From Gautieria morchelliformis (Eukaryota; Basidiomycota; Agaricomycetes; Gomphales; Gomphaceae), in the NCBI GenBank assembly GCA_015179125.1, contig WHVA01000129.1, positions 62,001-126,000 of the forward strand: a stretch of 64,000 nucleotides of DNA, read 5' to 3'. The notes below the pieces were generated by a model. That model had not been told where the DNA came from and made no database searches. It saw only the letters and a list, made by a program, of their open reading frames with translations. Made by a program: the position numbers and the translations under genes. Positions 34,501 through 47,200 of the stretch are shown here, piece by piece (positions within the stretch are counted from its first letter, which is position 1; the number at the start of each line of letters is the position of its first letter).

Positions 34501-36571
34501 ACCAGTGATAGCAGCAATGGCCAGCGGGTACGTGGCACTACTGGCGTCACTCTCAATCGAATACTCGGAAGGGTTCCGGTAGTAACCTCTCTTGATGCGG
34601 TACACATCCGTGCCCGCATCTCTCTGGACATGAGCACCAAAAGCGCGCATCATCGCAATAGTCATATCGATGTATGGTTGGGAGATAACTTGACCGCCGA
34701 TGAGTTCCAGTACGACATCCTCTGCAGCGTATGGAGCACAAAGCAGAATGGCAGACACAAACTGACTCGACACACTTGCTGCGAGTTGAATATGTCCACC
34801 TGTCAGGCCACCGTGAGACCCGCCAATACGCAGGGGTAGACAACCCTCCGACTCTAAATACTTGATTGAAGAGCCGTTCGCCCTCAGAGCATCGACGAGA
34901 GGCCCAACGGGGCGTTGCTTCATGCGAGCGTTGCCAGTAAGCGTCGTCGTTGAACCCAAAGAGCCACTTTTAACAAGGGTGCAAACACATGTCAGGAAAC
35001 GTGCGGCCGTTCCAGCATTTGCCAAGTAGAGTTCCTTGCCATCCTGAGGCGCTTGAAAATTCCCTCGGCCACCTTGGACAACCAGGGTCTCACCGTTGTC
35101 TTCCCAGAAGAAGTGGGCACCCTACAATTGGTTTAGATATGGTATGAAAGGACACATACATGCGCACCTTGAGGTCACCTAGAGCAGCCATCATCACCTG
35201 TGTATCCTCCGAGTGAAGCAAGTTTTTGAGGCGACAGGTACCCTCCCCGAGAGAAGCGAGAACGAGTGCTCTGTTCGATATGCTCTTCGAGCCTGGTGTC
35301 GCCATGCTAACCTGTCTGGGAATGCCCGGGATGACACACACGGCCTCTGAGAGGGTGCGCCTGATAACATCATCAGCTACGGCACTAGCCTTCTCCTCCA
35401 CAGTTTTCCCAACGCGCGCCAATAGAACAATTTTCTTGGTCGACCCACTGTTTTTCTTGTCCACCTTCATAATATCCAGCAGCCGATCCACGGAGAGCAG
35501 TCTTGACGCGGGAACAGCAGTAATGCGAGGGTCCTTGAGAGACACCGGAAGGTTGTACGCCTTCATAACACGTAAAAGCCGCCCTACACCGACTTGGCCC
35601 AAGTGTCCCAGTTGACGGGAGACCTCGGCTTCGAGTATGGAACCAATACTAACGCACTCGCCGTGGAGAATAAAAGGTGTCAATACCGCTTCGATGGCAT
35701 GACCAATCGTGTGTCCAAAATTGACCAGATTCCTGAGACCCGTCTCGCGCTCGTCAACAGTGACTATATGTGCCTTAACTGAGATGCTCCCCACGATGAC
35801 TCGAAGTAATAGCGCTTGACTCTCGGACCGTGTACTTTGCTGTCGTCCAGCAAAGTTCTGGGACGGCGTCTGAATGGCAGAAAAAATGTCTTGACTGCGG
35901 GACTCTAGAAGTGCGAAGTCATCCTGGTCCCATATGGCGGCCGTCTTGATAATTTCAGCCATACCATTGGAGAATTCACGGGTCGGGAGGGTCTCGAGGA
36001 AAGCGGCGTCTATGAAAATGTACTCTGGCTGCCAGAAGGCACCAATGAGGTTCTTTCCGCGGGGTGTGTCGATGGCTGTTTTGCCGCCAACGCTAGAGTC
36101 GACCATAGCTAAAAGAGTGGTAGGTATCTGCACAAAGCGCACGCCCCGCATACTACAACGCATTAAGACTGAAGGGAAAGCAAAAGCTGAAGCCATGACT
36201 TACAATGTCGCAGCAACGAACCCAACCAAATCGCCGATGACGCCTCCCCCTAGTGCCAGAATAACAGTGTCTCTGGTGCATGCCTGGCTGAGTAAATAAT
36301 CCTCTATTTCGGCCTTTCCCTCTCTGCTTTTGGATGTCTCCCCCGGAGGTACTACATGAGTTATGAAGCGTTTCCCCTGGGGTAGATTTCCGCGAAATTC
36401 GTGTTCAAACTTTTTCAGATGCAAAGCAGCAACATGTGTATCCGTGATGAGGACATAGGTAGATGACGGCAGGGACCTCAAGACGGTGCTGACGATGTAG
36501 GGTATTAGATGAAATCCACAGTGAATGGAGTCTTTATGTAAGATCGACACTCTTTGGATATCAGTCGCCAT
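31549..36571 (-). CDS. ARO1: Pentafunctional AROM polypeptide (shikimate pathway)
   Basis: One cytosolic protein of about 1,590 residues performs steps two to six of chorismate synthesis, turning DAHP into EPSP. Domains in order: 3-dehydroquinate synthase (36571 to about 35370; [37 protein letters not shown]); EPSP synthase (about 35330-33880; [62 protein letters not shown]); shikimate kinase (GMRGAGKT P-loop, about 33715); type I 3-dehydroquinase ([12 protein letters not shown] and the Schiff-base Lys in [14 protein letters not shown]); shikimate dehydrogenase ([41 protein letters not shown]). Introns lie near 36200, 35160-35110, 34150-34105 and 33880-33840. All active-site motifs appear intact. 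A TATATAG box at 36621-36627 sits about 50 bp before the ATG. Confidence 0.97.
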
Positions 36572-38201
36572 TCGAGGGGGATAAGGATAGGATGTAGTAT
36601 GTAGTGTACGGGGTTTGAGCTATATAGCCTTTCATAGACAGCGCTAGCCGAAAAATCATGACTTGTCACGCGTCAGCCTCAGGCCTCAGGCACTGCGTAA
36701 AGCGTTGAGATCAAGGTCGGAATCTCGCGACATGTCAAATTTCAAATTTCGAACGGGATATGTATACTTACGGTGGATCACATACATAGCTTTCCAATTG
36801 TCCACAAACTCTCAGGATTTTTCGTACGTCTCAGGCAGACTCCAATTCTATATTAGCCCACTTAATTCCGGTCGCTGGTATATAGCGCGCGAGGAAGATC
36901 TTGCTTGCCGTTGTGAGGATTAAAGAATTTATGTAAAGTTGCCATCCGTCCATATATACAGGAATTGGAGGCATGGTGTGAGGAGATGGGCCGTGTATAA
37001 TACTGGGGCGAGAGCGAAGCAGATGGCGCAAAAAGGCGCCTCGCATGGACGATATAAGGCAAACGATCTGGGTCGGTGACAGCACGAGCATAAGCAGGGG
37101 GTACGTTAGAGTCGGGGGAATGAAGTCCACGGATGAAGTCACTCGATCGCCAACACAACTCCGAACCGCGCAAACATCAATAGACACAGACGCAGCTATA
37201 GAGGACACTAATGTCGAGTTGGAGGCAGTTAAGTCAACATCAATTGTGCAGATAGAAGTGCAGACGGAGACGGCAACACGGATACTGAGTTGGCTCTGGT
37301 CGCCCCCGACCTTGTTGTTGTCGCCATCGTCAACCCAGACGCAGAATTAGCCTCATCCAGCTGCCGCATGGCTACCTCACGAGCTGACATTCCACATCCA
37401 TACGCCCCCAGCGTTGGATAAAATGGACTATGTGGAGGTGGAAAGGCCAGAGGCGCACCATGCGGGCAACAGAGGCTTGAAGCTTGTCTTTGGCGACACG
37501 GTCGATGGCGAGGAGTGTGCCTGAGGAGGAGTCATGGTATGCCACAAGGAGGGACACGCGTCGCAGTGGGCCGAGAATGGCTCCTCCTTCCCGCCCTATG
37601 ATAGATGCAGACGAAGGAGACTAATGACGCGTGCAAATGACGCGTCATAGACAGTCACCGCGGTCCGTGTTGCAAGTGTGTCGAACGTTGATGGTTTTTC
37701 ACATGGAACTCGCATAACTGAAGATGGAGGTCGGAAGCAAGACGCTGATTATGTGAGCACTCACATAACTACAAAGTCAAAATGTTTTCTATGCGAAATA
37801 TATTCTGCATGGAGTATTATAATGACAAGATCCCTATGCAGTGGGAATCTGGTAATTTTGCTAATTTGCCCGAAATCCTACCTGAACTTACATCTAAGCA
37901 AGATTTCAACGTGTCAGCCGGCGTGATGATGCAGTCAGTGTACTAGTACCTAGTCCCAGCGCTCGCTAGCTGCTTGGGGACCTACGGGAGAGGATTTGAT
38001 GGCTCAGGGACTTGAGAGAGATGCCATGGCCCCGTATAACTGCATGATCAGCTGTAGATGCCATGGCCCCGTATATCTGCATGATCAGTTGTGTGTATGC
38101 GCTGTACCACACGGCAGAGGTGCCTGGTGCTTTCTCACGATTATCCAGTGCCAGAGCTCTTCCCACCATACATCTACCGTACATAAAGCCGGCGACAAGC
38201 A
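36572..38201. other. Long intergenic region between ARO1 and MTR4
   Basis: The ARO1 promoter occupies the left end (TATATAG at 36621-36627, minus strand). Between 37370 and 37625 the minus strand has an open segment with protein-like character (ILGPLRRVSLLVAYHDSSSG, RMVRLWPFHLHIVHFIQRWG). It might be an exon of an unrecognised small gene. A plus frame at 37045-37350 and a minus frame at 36831-37208 look random. A 37-bp tandem duplication lies at 38019-38092. No family was recognised. Confidence 0.3.
38019..38092. repeat. 37-bp tandem duplication 3' of MTR4
   Basis: Two adjacent 37-bp units (38019-38055 and 38056-38092) beginning AGATGCCATGGCCCCGTATA differ at only two positions. They lie about 110 bp beyond the MTR4 stop codon, in its probable 3' flank. 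They look like a recent local duplication. Confidence 0.85.
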
Positions 38202-41200
38202 TCACAAGTATAAGCTTGAACAGAATATGACCGAATTTTGCCGCTCAAGCATTTCAGATGCTTTCTTAAATTTCTCCTCCAACTCGACGTTACCGATGAC
38301 TGTCGCCGCCTGGGTCATCTGGCGGATAAGTTCTTGCAGTCTCCGGAACACCCTGATGAGACTCCCTTCGAACTGATCCGTTAGCTTACCGAGAAGAAAA
38401 GTTAGTCCCAGAAGTAAAATTGGGCAGCTTTACCTTACCTTGCAGATGTCGGAGAACGAGGCGCCTCTACACCATTGCATTACGGCGTCCATTAGCTCAA
38501 CTTTGAAACTTGACACATACTCATCCTCTACAATAGGTAGTTTGCTCTCTTTGGCGACCTTGGCTATACGTCGTGCGACTTCTTGCATGACACGTAATGG
38601 CGCCGCCAGCTCTTCCTTTAGCTTGACCGTCTGCTCGCTCTAATCATTACCATTAGTGGGTCAATTGCTTCTGGTGTTTCAGCAACTTCCGTACCTTTTC
38701 TGTGAATACAAAGCAGCTCAGAAGGGCAGCGCATTGTTCAGGCGCCAATGAATTGAAAACGCCATTAAAAACTAGCTCTGTGAGCAGTAGCTCATCACCA
38801 GTGCTAATTTCGCACGCAACACGTCCTTTTATGTCCACAATGTCCGCACTTGTGGTGAAGGCTAACCGACGGAGTACGCGCTTCCGACACTTGAGTTCCT
38901 CAAGCTGCAAGATGTCATTTGTCGCTTGAATTTTCTTTTTCAGATTGCGAATCCGTAGGCGACAGTCCTCCTTTCCGGAAAATAGATTGTAGAGTCCTGG
39001 AAGTTTGGACGTCCCATGGAGTGGATTGGCATATAGTCGTTGCTCTAGTGTTTGGATTTTCTGAAACACAGGGTAGAACGAAAGAGGTTGAAATCATAAC
39101 AAGGGAAAGTCACCTTCACCAGCGTCTTGAATTTGTCGTCCTTGATGCCCATATGTAAAATGGGGTCCAGCATACTTATCCCATCAGGGAAACGTTTCTG
39201 ACATTCAAGCACGCTCTTCCATGCTGTATCCCGTGCCGGAAGCGCTCGCAGGTCCTTAGGGAGGAACACCCGCAGGTGACTGATTCCGTCGACCGTTGAG
39301 AGTAGCACTGGTAGTACAAGCGGTACCCCTTTCTGATCTGGAGGACATGGCATTATTCCGCCAGGTGTGGGAGCACTGGGGCGGTCCTTAGAAGCAGTAG
39401 ACACGGGTGTCGAGCCAGGGGCGCAATTTAGAAGCACGTCTAGGATGAATTGGGTTTGTGGCGCCTCATCTGGGTCCAGCGCCGGTTTTCCCTGGCGATA
39501 TGGTCAATTTCCAGTATCGTACGCTACAGGATTAACCATGAAGTAACTTACTCTTGGTGGGAGGCGTTTCTGATAGTTAATCACAACGCCCCAACCGAAG
39601 TCTAACTGCAAGTGTTTGATGAGGACAAGACGACCAGGTTGTAGGAACGGAAGACTGTAAGATGGATGGGTGATGACCTCCTTAAAATCTGCGGCGAGCT
39701 CGTCCAACTTCTTGCGCAACTCATAGTAGTCAGCCACGTCTTCTTCGTGCTCGACAACCATGCTCGATAATCGACCTTCTTCCTTTCGTTGTTCTTCAAT
39801 AACGATTAGCACAAAATGTCCTCGATCGACTAGCAACACTTACGATCCTCCAATAAGGGTATCCCGGCGTGATTCTGGAACTGGAAAAAACATCGCTCAA
39901 GCATGTACTCGGGACTGATCCCTTCGACCTTCATTAGGTTTAACACCATATTATATCCCAGGTGGAAAGCCGAATCCAAGCGGTCCGCCTCCCCCTTTAT
40001 CATATCTTTAGCAGCAGTAGGTTCGAGCTTTTCATCGCACATCAGGATGACCACGCCTCGCTCGTCCAACCCTCTACGCCCTGCTCGTCCCGACATCTGG
40101 ATGTATTCTCCGCTACTTAGGTTGCGGAGTTCTTTCCCATCGAATTTGCGTACATTGGTGAACACGACAGTTTTAGCTGGCATGTTCAGTCCAATAGAGA
40201 AGGTCTCTGTTGCGAAGAGGACTTTAATGAGTCCTTCTTGGAACAGAATCTCTATTACTTCCTTCAGGATTGGTAGCAGACCTCCATGGTGGATTCCTAT
40301 GCCTCGTTTAAGAAGCGGCAGGAGGTGGGCGATTTGGGGGAGCTGCCTATCCACTTCGGAGAGGTTATTGATTGCATTAGTGAAAATACCTTCCACAGAG
40401 GCTTGTTCGTCCGCATTGTTCACTTCGAGCTTGGACATGTTAAGAGCGAGAGCCTCACATTCGCGTTTGCTGAACGCAAATATGATGACGGGATTGTAGT
40501 TTTTCAGCATGATCATTTTGACTATTTTCGAGATATCGGATGGCCCTGCGGAATCTTCATCAAACAGATTTCTAAGATAATTATTGGAATATATCCCATA
40601 CCTCTTTGCCCGCCTTTCTTGACCTTACCCTTCTTTCCCCTTCCGGAGTTCACACTCGCGGGATCTTCCCCCTGTTTCTCGGCGACCATACCCATCGCTT
40701 TTTGAAAGTTGTCTTCACGAAACTCGCTTTTTTCATTGACAACCAGATAAATGCCTTCGCCACCCATTGGGAACAGATAATGCTGGAGAGGTGTTGGTCG
40801 AAAATCCGTATAGACGACATGGCATGGCTGCTCGTGTGATTTGCATATCCACTCTGCAAACTCCATTGCGTTGGGAATCGTCGCAGACAGAAACACATGC
40901 CGAACTTTGTGTGGAAGGAGGATGATTGTTTCTTCCCATACCACACCACGTTCTGGTTGTATTGAAAAAAAGTAAGCCGGAAGTCTTTGTGCCAACCCAA
41001 AGTGACGAACCTGCGTCCCGCATATAATGGATTTCATCAAAAATTACCCAAGCTACTTCCCGCATGATTTCCGAACCACGATACAACATTGACCGCAGAA
41101 TCTGTATAGCTACCTTATAATCCAAATAATAATGAACCTCAGGAAACTTACTTCGGTAGTCATAACAAGACAGGAGGCCGTTGGATTGATAGTAACGTCT

Positions 41201-42013
41201 CCAGTCATGAGGCCCACGTCCCCGAATTCCGCCAGCATCTCTCGGTACTTTTGGTTACTGAGTGCCTGAAAGACGTCAGAAATGAATCAGAAGAACGGCA
41301 TGCATTCAGGACACACCTTGATGGGACTTGTATATATGACTCGCTGCTTGTCTCTTAGACATTGGGCAATGGCGTACTCCGCAACAACTGTCTTTCCAGC
41401 ACTAGTATGAGCCGAGACAAGTACACTTTCCCCGCGTTCGATGGCATGCACTGCGACTTCTTGGAAGGGATCTAATGTAAAACTGTAGACTCTTGCTGGC
41501 TTAGTGGGAGATACATGTTGAGAAATGGGAATATATGGATATCCAGGTGGTACTGCGACTTGATGGCGGACCTGCAAGTACGTTTTAAAGTCACCCAGAA
41601 CCAAACTACAAAACGCGCACCTGGTGCCTCAGCTCTAGCCTCTGCCCAGCCTCAACAGTACCAGTGAGGCCTGCGCTAGCCGCCACCTCGCGCTTTGCCT
41701 CTGTTTGAAACTCATCGACCACAACTGGCTTTGGGGAGGCCAACCTGGGCTTCTTTAATGCAGGCCCGGTCTCATCTTGGTCCGAATCACGTATCTGTGC
41801 GACTGTGACAAGAGATGGGCTGCTTGTCCTACCAGTCTCGAGGGCTTCTGCGGCCATGGCAGCTTCTGCAGCCTTACGCTTTTTCTTCCTCATTTTGGGG
41901 GGTAAAGACTCGTCCACATCCATTTCCACATCCTCTACGAGAATTTCTGATTGTGATGGTCGGGATGCATGTTCGTCTTCTTCCAGGAAAGCAAAAAGGT
42001 CGTCAGTTTGCAT
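38202..42013 (-). CDS. MTR4: MTR4 (Dob1), nuclear exosome DExH RNA helicase
   Basis: Mtr4 unwinds RNA for the nuclear exosome, alone or in TRAMP. Start at 42013 gives [14 protein letters not shown] and an acidic/basic low-complexity N-terminus with an [17 protein letters not shown] nuclear-signal-like stretch. Helicase motifs: [20 protein letters not shown] with AHTSAGKT (Walker A), [15 protein letters not shown], the DEIHYMRD DExH box, [54 protein letters not shown] and [10 protein letters not shown]. After these come the ratchet helices and the arch ([17 protein letters not shown]), then the C-terminal helical domain with [20 protein letters not shown] and [18 protein letters not shown], ending SSLYL before TGA (38202-38204). 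DEIHYMRD and the SLYL-type end favour Mtr4 over Ski2. About ten introns interrupt the gene. Confidence 0.95.
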
Positions 42014-42519
42014 AATAGAGATTCGGGTGACAATCACGTTGGTCAGCGGCTGCTGCGGCCGATTCAAAACCCGACAATCCCAGGGATCAGTTTCAATCCG
42101 TTGGGCTGGCGGTGGATGAGACGACTATTGATTCACTCCTTGTAATAAAACAGTATGCCGGACGACCTGTCCAGCAATGTGCGCTGCTTGAGCCCCCGAG
42201 GGCAGTCGCCTCCGAGGTCGATAAATTTAAAATGTGTAGAAGACGTGCCGCTGATGCAACTAGATGTCAAGATGGAATACTTGTAGAGCTGCTGATTTAC
42301 TTGTTCTTGGTACATGAAAGCTATGCATTGTATCATCATGTATTGTTACCCTATTTCAAGGTCAATTCTGTTGGGCTGCAGAGCTAGAGGGAGACATTTG
42401 TTTGGCGCTAGAATCATAGCCATCCTCGTGGGTCGCCCGAGGACTATCATGTTTACGCCTATACTTCCGGAGCCAAAGGTTCATGCCTCCAAACGTCTTG
42501 CCAACAGAATGTCGTCCAT
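42014..42519. other. MTR4 promoter side and PEX19 3' flank
   Basis: These 506 bp lie between the MTR4 start codon and the PEX19 stop, both on the minus strand. A 91-codon plus frame (42112-42387) has no protein character. No TATA box was identified. Confidence 0.4.
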
Positions 42520-43676
42520 TTAAAGAATGACACAGCCATCTGGAAGCTTAGGCATGCCATCAGCACCAAATTCAAACCCTGGAGGCATAGGGCCCATGAT
42601 TTCAGACGGGGGAGAGCCATATGATTGCATCTAAATACCGTTGTCGCGAAACGACCATTTGGAAAGGTGATACGAGTGTTGATATCAATGTTGCGATAGT
42701 CGGTAGAAGAATAGAGATGTACCTCATTCATAAGCCGTAAGATTTGGGTTGACTGTGCCGTATTGTCATCCGAATACGAAGAATCTTCAAAGATGGCCAC
42801 GATTTGTGATACACGGGCCCTTTGATCCGTAAACCTAGATAGGTCTTCACGTGAAAGGGAGGGGGCATTCTGGGCTAGGTAATCTGGGTACTGGTTATAT
42901 AAACACCACGTTAGACCACGAAATGGAGTGCAAATTAAGACTGCGTAGAACCTTAGTGTCAAGCTCCTTGAGTGGTTCGTATAGGATGTCCTTGGACATT
43001 AATTGCGACATCATAGTCTCGAGCATGGACTCGATATTTTCGCCACCTTCAGCATCCTCGTCTAATTTCAAGTCGCCTAAGGAGGATAGAAAGCTTTCTA
43101 AGCCTTCTTGCTCGGTTTGTGAATCAGCCTTGAATATTCAATATAAATGCAGGCCGAAAATTCACTCCAGTAAGCCTGAAGTAAAAATTAGTCTAGCTCA
43201 CCTTCAGAGTGTCGTCGCTGTCTTGCAACTTGTCCATCGCTTGCCGGATAGCCTTCTGAAATGGATCATCTGCTTCAGGCATGTTCTGCTTCTCATCTTT
43301 CAAAGATCCACTTTGTTCCTTAGTGTGAGCATCCCTCCCTGGATTGTCAGGCAAGGCGCCTAGCCCATCCCCCTTTCCATCCTCCAGGCCTTGTATAATC
43401 ATCTTGTACCATGCTTCCCGCAACGCTGAATCCGCTCCCCGTAATTCGGCATCTGTCTGTGCTTGAGGCTCCGATCCTGACGGGACGCTCGCGGACGATG
43501 GAGCGGGAGCGGTGGGTTTCGTTTGAGGTGGAACCTCAGGCTTGGTGAACTGGTCGAGCACATCTTGACGAGTAGTTGTGAGTCAAAATTAAACGATCAT
43601 GACGTTCCTTCCATTACTGCTGACCATCGAGATCATCCAAGTCTTCCTCTCCTGCCTTGGCTTTACCGTTGGACAT
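42520..43676 (-). CDS. PEX19: PEX19, peroxisomal membrane protein import receptor
   Basis: Pex19 is a cytosolic chaperone that delivers peroxisomal membrane proteins to Pex3. Start at 43676 gives MSNGKAKAGEEDLDDLDGQ, the acidic N-terminus used for Pex3 docking. A disordered Pro/Ser linker follows, then an amphipathic region (DDPFQKAIRQAMDKLQDSDD). The folded C-terminal cargo-binding domain has a KYPDYLAQN-like block (YPDYLAQNAPSLSREDLSRF), QIVAIFEDSSYSDDN, QILRLMNE and PPSEIMGPMPPGFEFGADG. The protein ends CVIL, a CaaX box matching the farnesylation site known for Pex19 proteins, then TAA (42520-42522). Three or more introns separate the parts; the exon joining 43193 to the long helical part was only partly traced. 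Confidence 0.92.
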
Positions 43677-44279
43677 GGCTTTAAACGCAAAAAGTGACAG
43701 TGTGACAAGCACTCTAAAGCCACTGGCATTCATCGGCAAATATGCCCTTGTCACTCGGTTATTGACATAAAATAAAATTCTTTCTAGAGTTAACCTTTTT
43801 CGGCTAGAGTTTTCCTAGGAATATCAATGGAACCCCCCCTAATTCCTAGAAAACTATAGAAACAAAAGCATCTTTGCTCGTGCACGTTTCCCTGGGCAGT
43901 TCGAAGTACGGTACTTCGAACTACCACTAAACTTGTCTAGGTCCGCTCATTTACGTTCCCCTAAAACTCGGTTCATCTTTCTATCGCTCCACGTCTCGAA
44001 TATCCTCTGCTATCTTCCTGCGGATCGAGTCTACTCGAGGAAACTCAGAAAATTTGCATTATACCACTCTACTTCCCGAATTCCCCTCTCATCGGCTGGA
44101 TTCACATCGCACGCTCTCCTCAATGGCTGCATTCCCTGAAATATCTTCCCTCGACTTCTATCTTTGTCGCATCAACGGCAAATTCGTCCTTGCTAGGCTA
44201 TCTCGGTAAGATGAGAATGAGGCATAGCATGCACTCCCCGTTTCCCTTCGATTTATGTATGGCTATCAACCACTGGGTT
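43677..44279. other. PEX19 promoter side and WDR59 3' flank
   Basis: This 603-bp space contains the PEX19 promoter and the terminator side of the WDR59-like gene (both on the minus strand). A perfect 23-nt palindrome lies at 43899-43921. No gene was recognised. Confidence 0.4.
43899..43921. repeat. Perfect 11-bp inverted repeat with one-base centre
   Basis: GTTCGAAGTAC and its exact complement flank a single G at 43910. The nested TTCGAA/TACTTCG strings resemble binding sites for dimeric regulators. It sits 223 bp upstream of the PEX19 start codon, so it could be a regulatory site or a small cruciform. Confidence 0.8.
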
Positions 44280-47200
44280 CTAAAAAATCAAGGAGGGATC
44301 CAGGAGCCGTGCCTCAACGTCAAATCCCCCTCGCGTTAGACAAGCACATCCACAACCAGTGGGGCAAGAGCCAACTACCCGAGATTGCCAACATCGGAGA
44401 TGCGTTGCGTGGCAACATACCAAACACACATGCGCAAGCCCTAGGCACATTCGTCAAGTCGGTATCTGCCCGCATAAATGTTTCACACACCACTTGCAGG
44501 TAGTCGACAAAAAGAACATAAAGGCTTCTGGAGGCCCAGACCACATCCAACACACAACCCATTGCTAAGCTCGGCATGACAACGATGACAGAGCCGTACA
44601 GTCGCTGAAAATTATTCGACCTGAACAAAGTCGTTGGAAGTCAAAAGAGAAAGACTAACTTAATTCCTGTATGTTCGTCTTGCTTTGCCTGACGTTAGAC
44701 ATGCTATCCTTCGGTAAGCATTTCAGGAGTTCCGATCGCTTGTGAAGCAAACCCAAGCGGAATAAAAATTCTCCATAGACAAGTATGTGTTCTGTCAACC
44801 GTGGTACCATAGCCTTGACAAGGCCCTCATCACAACAACTGTACATGAATCAGCACTAAATCTACAGAATGCCTGTGAGCGAACGCACTCGTCATTAAGA
44901 TCCCCAAAGGGGTTGGGCTTGATGTCTACCAATAGATGCTTTCGTGGAGGGCGGACCACCATACCAACCATCCCGTTCGTATCTTGGTGGCCAACAGATG
45001 CAAAAGATATCGTGATGCGGGATGGCGCATGAGAGGCGGGCGCCACAGGTTCCGACCATGATTTTAAGGTTCCCTGGTGCCTTTGAGTGCTACTAGGAGG
45101 AGAATGCTTTTTTTCTGGATTTTCTGTCATTCTAGGACCAGCGCTGAGCCCTTCAGCTCGCGAGGGAACATCAGAGGAAATGAAAAGTGATTTGCTTTTT
45201 TCCACTGGGGAGCTGTGTGCTTTGGGTGTTGACGAACCCTCCTGTCCACTCATGAGAAAGCGGACACCACTCGCACTGGCATTCAGGATGCTTGACCACG
45301 AGCCCCGAGATGAAGCTGATGAAGATAGAGATGCCGCAGGACCAGGTGTCGCAGGTGGTCGGATGGACGATCGTGTTGCCAAAGAAGCATTGGATAGCGT
45401 TCGTCCTCTGGTTTTGACGGATCGATGGCTAAGCGTGAAGTAGTTTTCAGGAGGGAGAGGAACAGATTCTCCATTCGCGGTACCATCGGGTATATCGACG
45501 CACTTTCCTGGAAAACATATCCATTGAAAGCACATGTACGCAAAGGTAAAATGACCCACGCATAGAGTCTTCCCTTTTATCGGAAATGAATAGAGCTACC
45601 GAAACCATGGCTAGCATTGTAATATCCTTCATGTTTACTAATTCATCATAACTTAATGGAAACGCTAAGCTCCTGTGAAGTCTCTAGCAAAGCCCACTTA
45701 CAAAGAGAGTATTATGCCTCGTGCTAACCGATTTTTATGCCAGTGAAACGGTGTACCCACTTTGTTTCGTGACGAATGGCCTATGTCCGATAGCAGCGCG
45801 TGTAAGGTTCTAAACAAACGTTCGTGATCAGTGCGCCCGAACGCTCGAGCCACCTTGGCATTATGTTGACAGAAAGATCCGGCGTCGGGAGCAGAAACGG
45901 CATACTCTCGTACTATAGTTTGGTCAAGTCCCGTAATTTCTGATACATCGCGGATTGACACCATGCTTTTCCGCATTGGACGGACTAGAAATGCAGCATC
46001 TAACCTATCTGCAGATGGAGGGGTTTCGGGAGCATGATGCTAACATTGGGGGCTGGAATCAGAATGTAAACTCCACTGGACGAAAGTGACTCAACGAGTT
46101 TAGGTTGGGCAAGGGATTCTAAAGTGCGCAGGAGGTCCTCGTCTGCGCCAGTGGCTGCTGAGGGCGTGGTTTGACGATCGTGAGCTACTGCTGTAAGGCG
46201 ACGCAGCGCGTCAGACAACACGCCAGAAGATTGATTGAGTTCCGTCATCGAGTTTCGGGGAGCTCGAGAGCTAGTGGAAGGCGACAGAGAGATGCTTCGG
46301 CCCATGGTTCTGACCATACGCAGGGGTAAGTGTGAGAAGCATACCAGTTCACCTACATTCGGGATTATTCAAGTTGGTTTCATTAGATGCCACAAATATT
46401 ACCATTCTGGCCGAAGACACCCTGAGATGTTCTGGGTTCCGCCAAACCTGCCTGACCACGCATTGCAACAGAAGCGTCCCGATTAGGCCTTATAATAGCA
46501 CCTCGCTCTACTTCAGAACTGGACCCCGAATCAGTGTCTACGGATCTTCCCGCTATTCCCCTCTTGTTTGGGAGACCTAGGAGAAAGCGCAAACAAGGCT
46601 CCAGACAGGGGGGCTTTTTGCGCAGTATACGGAGCTCACGAAGCAGGAAGGCACGGTTTTTGACAGGAATTAGATGGTTTTTCTCAAGATCAATATGAGG
46701 AAGGCTTTGAGGGGCGACAGAACGAGGGTATTCGCGGGGGAAGATAAATGTGACTCGAATGAACACTGAAGAGGACTCTCCCCAAGGCCCTTGAAGTCCG
46801 AGGGTGCACATCCGCTTCTTCAAGTCCATCTAGAAGCCCAGCGAGTGAGGACCGGAAATACAAGGGAACACCGCCCACCCACTTTCTCGAGAGAAACCTT
46901 GGTGGTCTTTGACGAAGAGAGACCATTGACAACAGAGGTTAGTCTGAACACGAATGGTCAGCGATCATCGTGATTGTCTGCATTAAGATCACGTACTCTT
47001 CTGCCCACGAAGGAGGTGCGTCTGATTCAAAAAACTCGCTGTTGCTTGGGTGTGTTTGCGGGCTTTCAGACCCTCTTCCACTTGTCCCCAGTAGAGACGA
47101 TGGAACCAGGCTGACTCTGGAGGATGCTAAACTGTCTGCGCCACTGCCGTCTTTCTTTTCCCCTACTGTCACGCTCGGCATCCACGCCAAAGCATGCATA

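Noticed and set aside
39903..40499. 198-codon plus-strand frame
   Set aside because: It is antisense of the MTR4 helicase core and has no independent motif.
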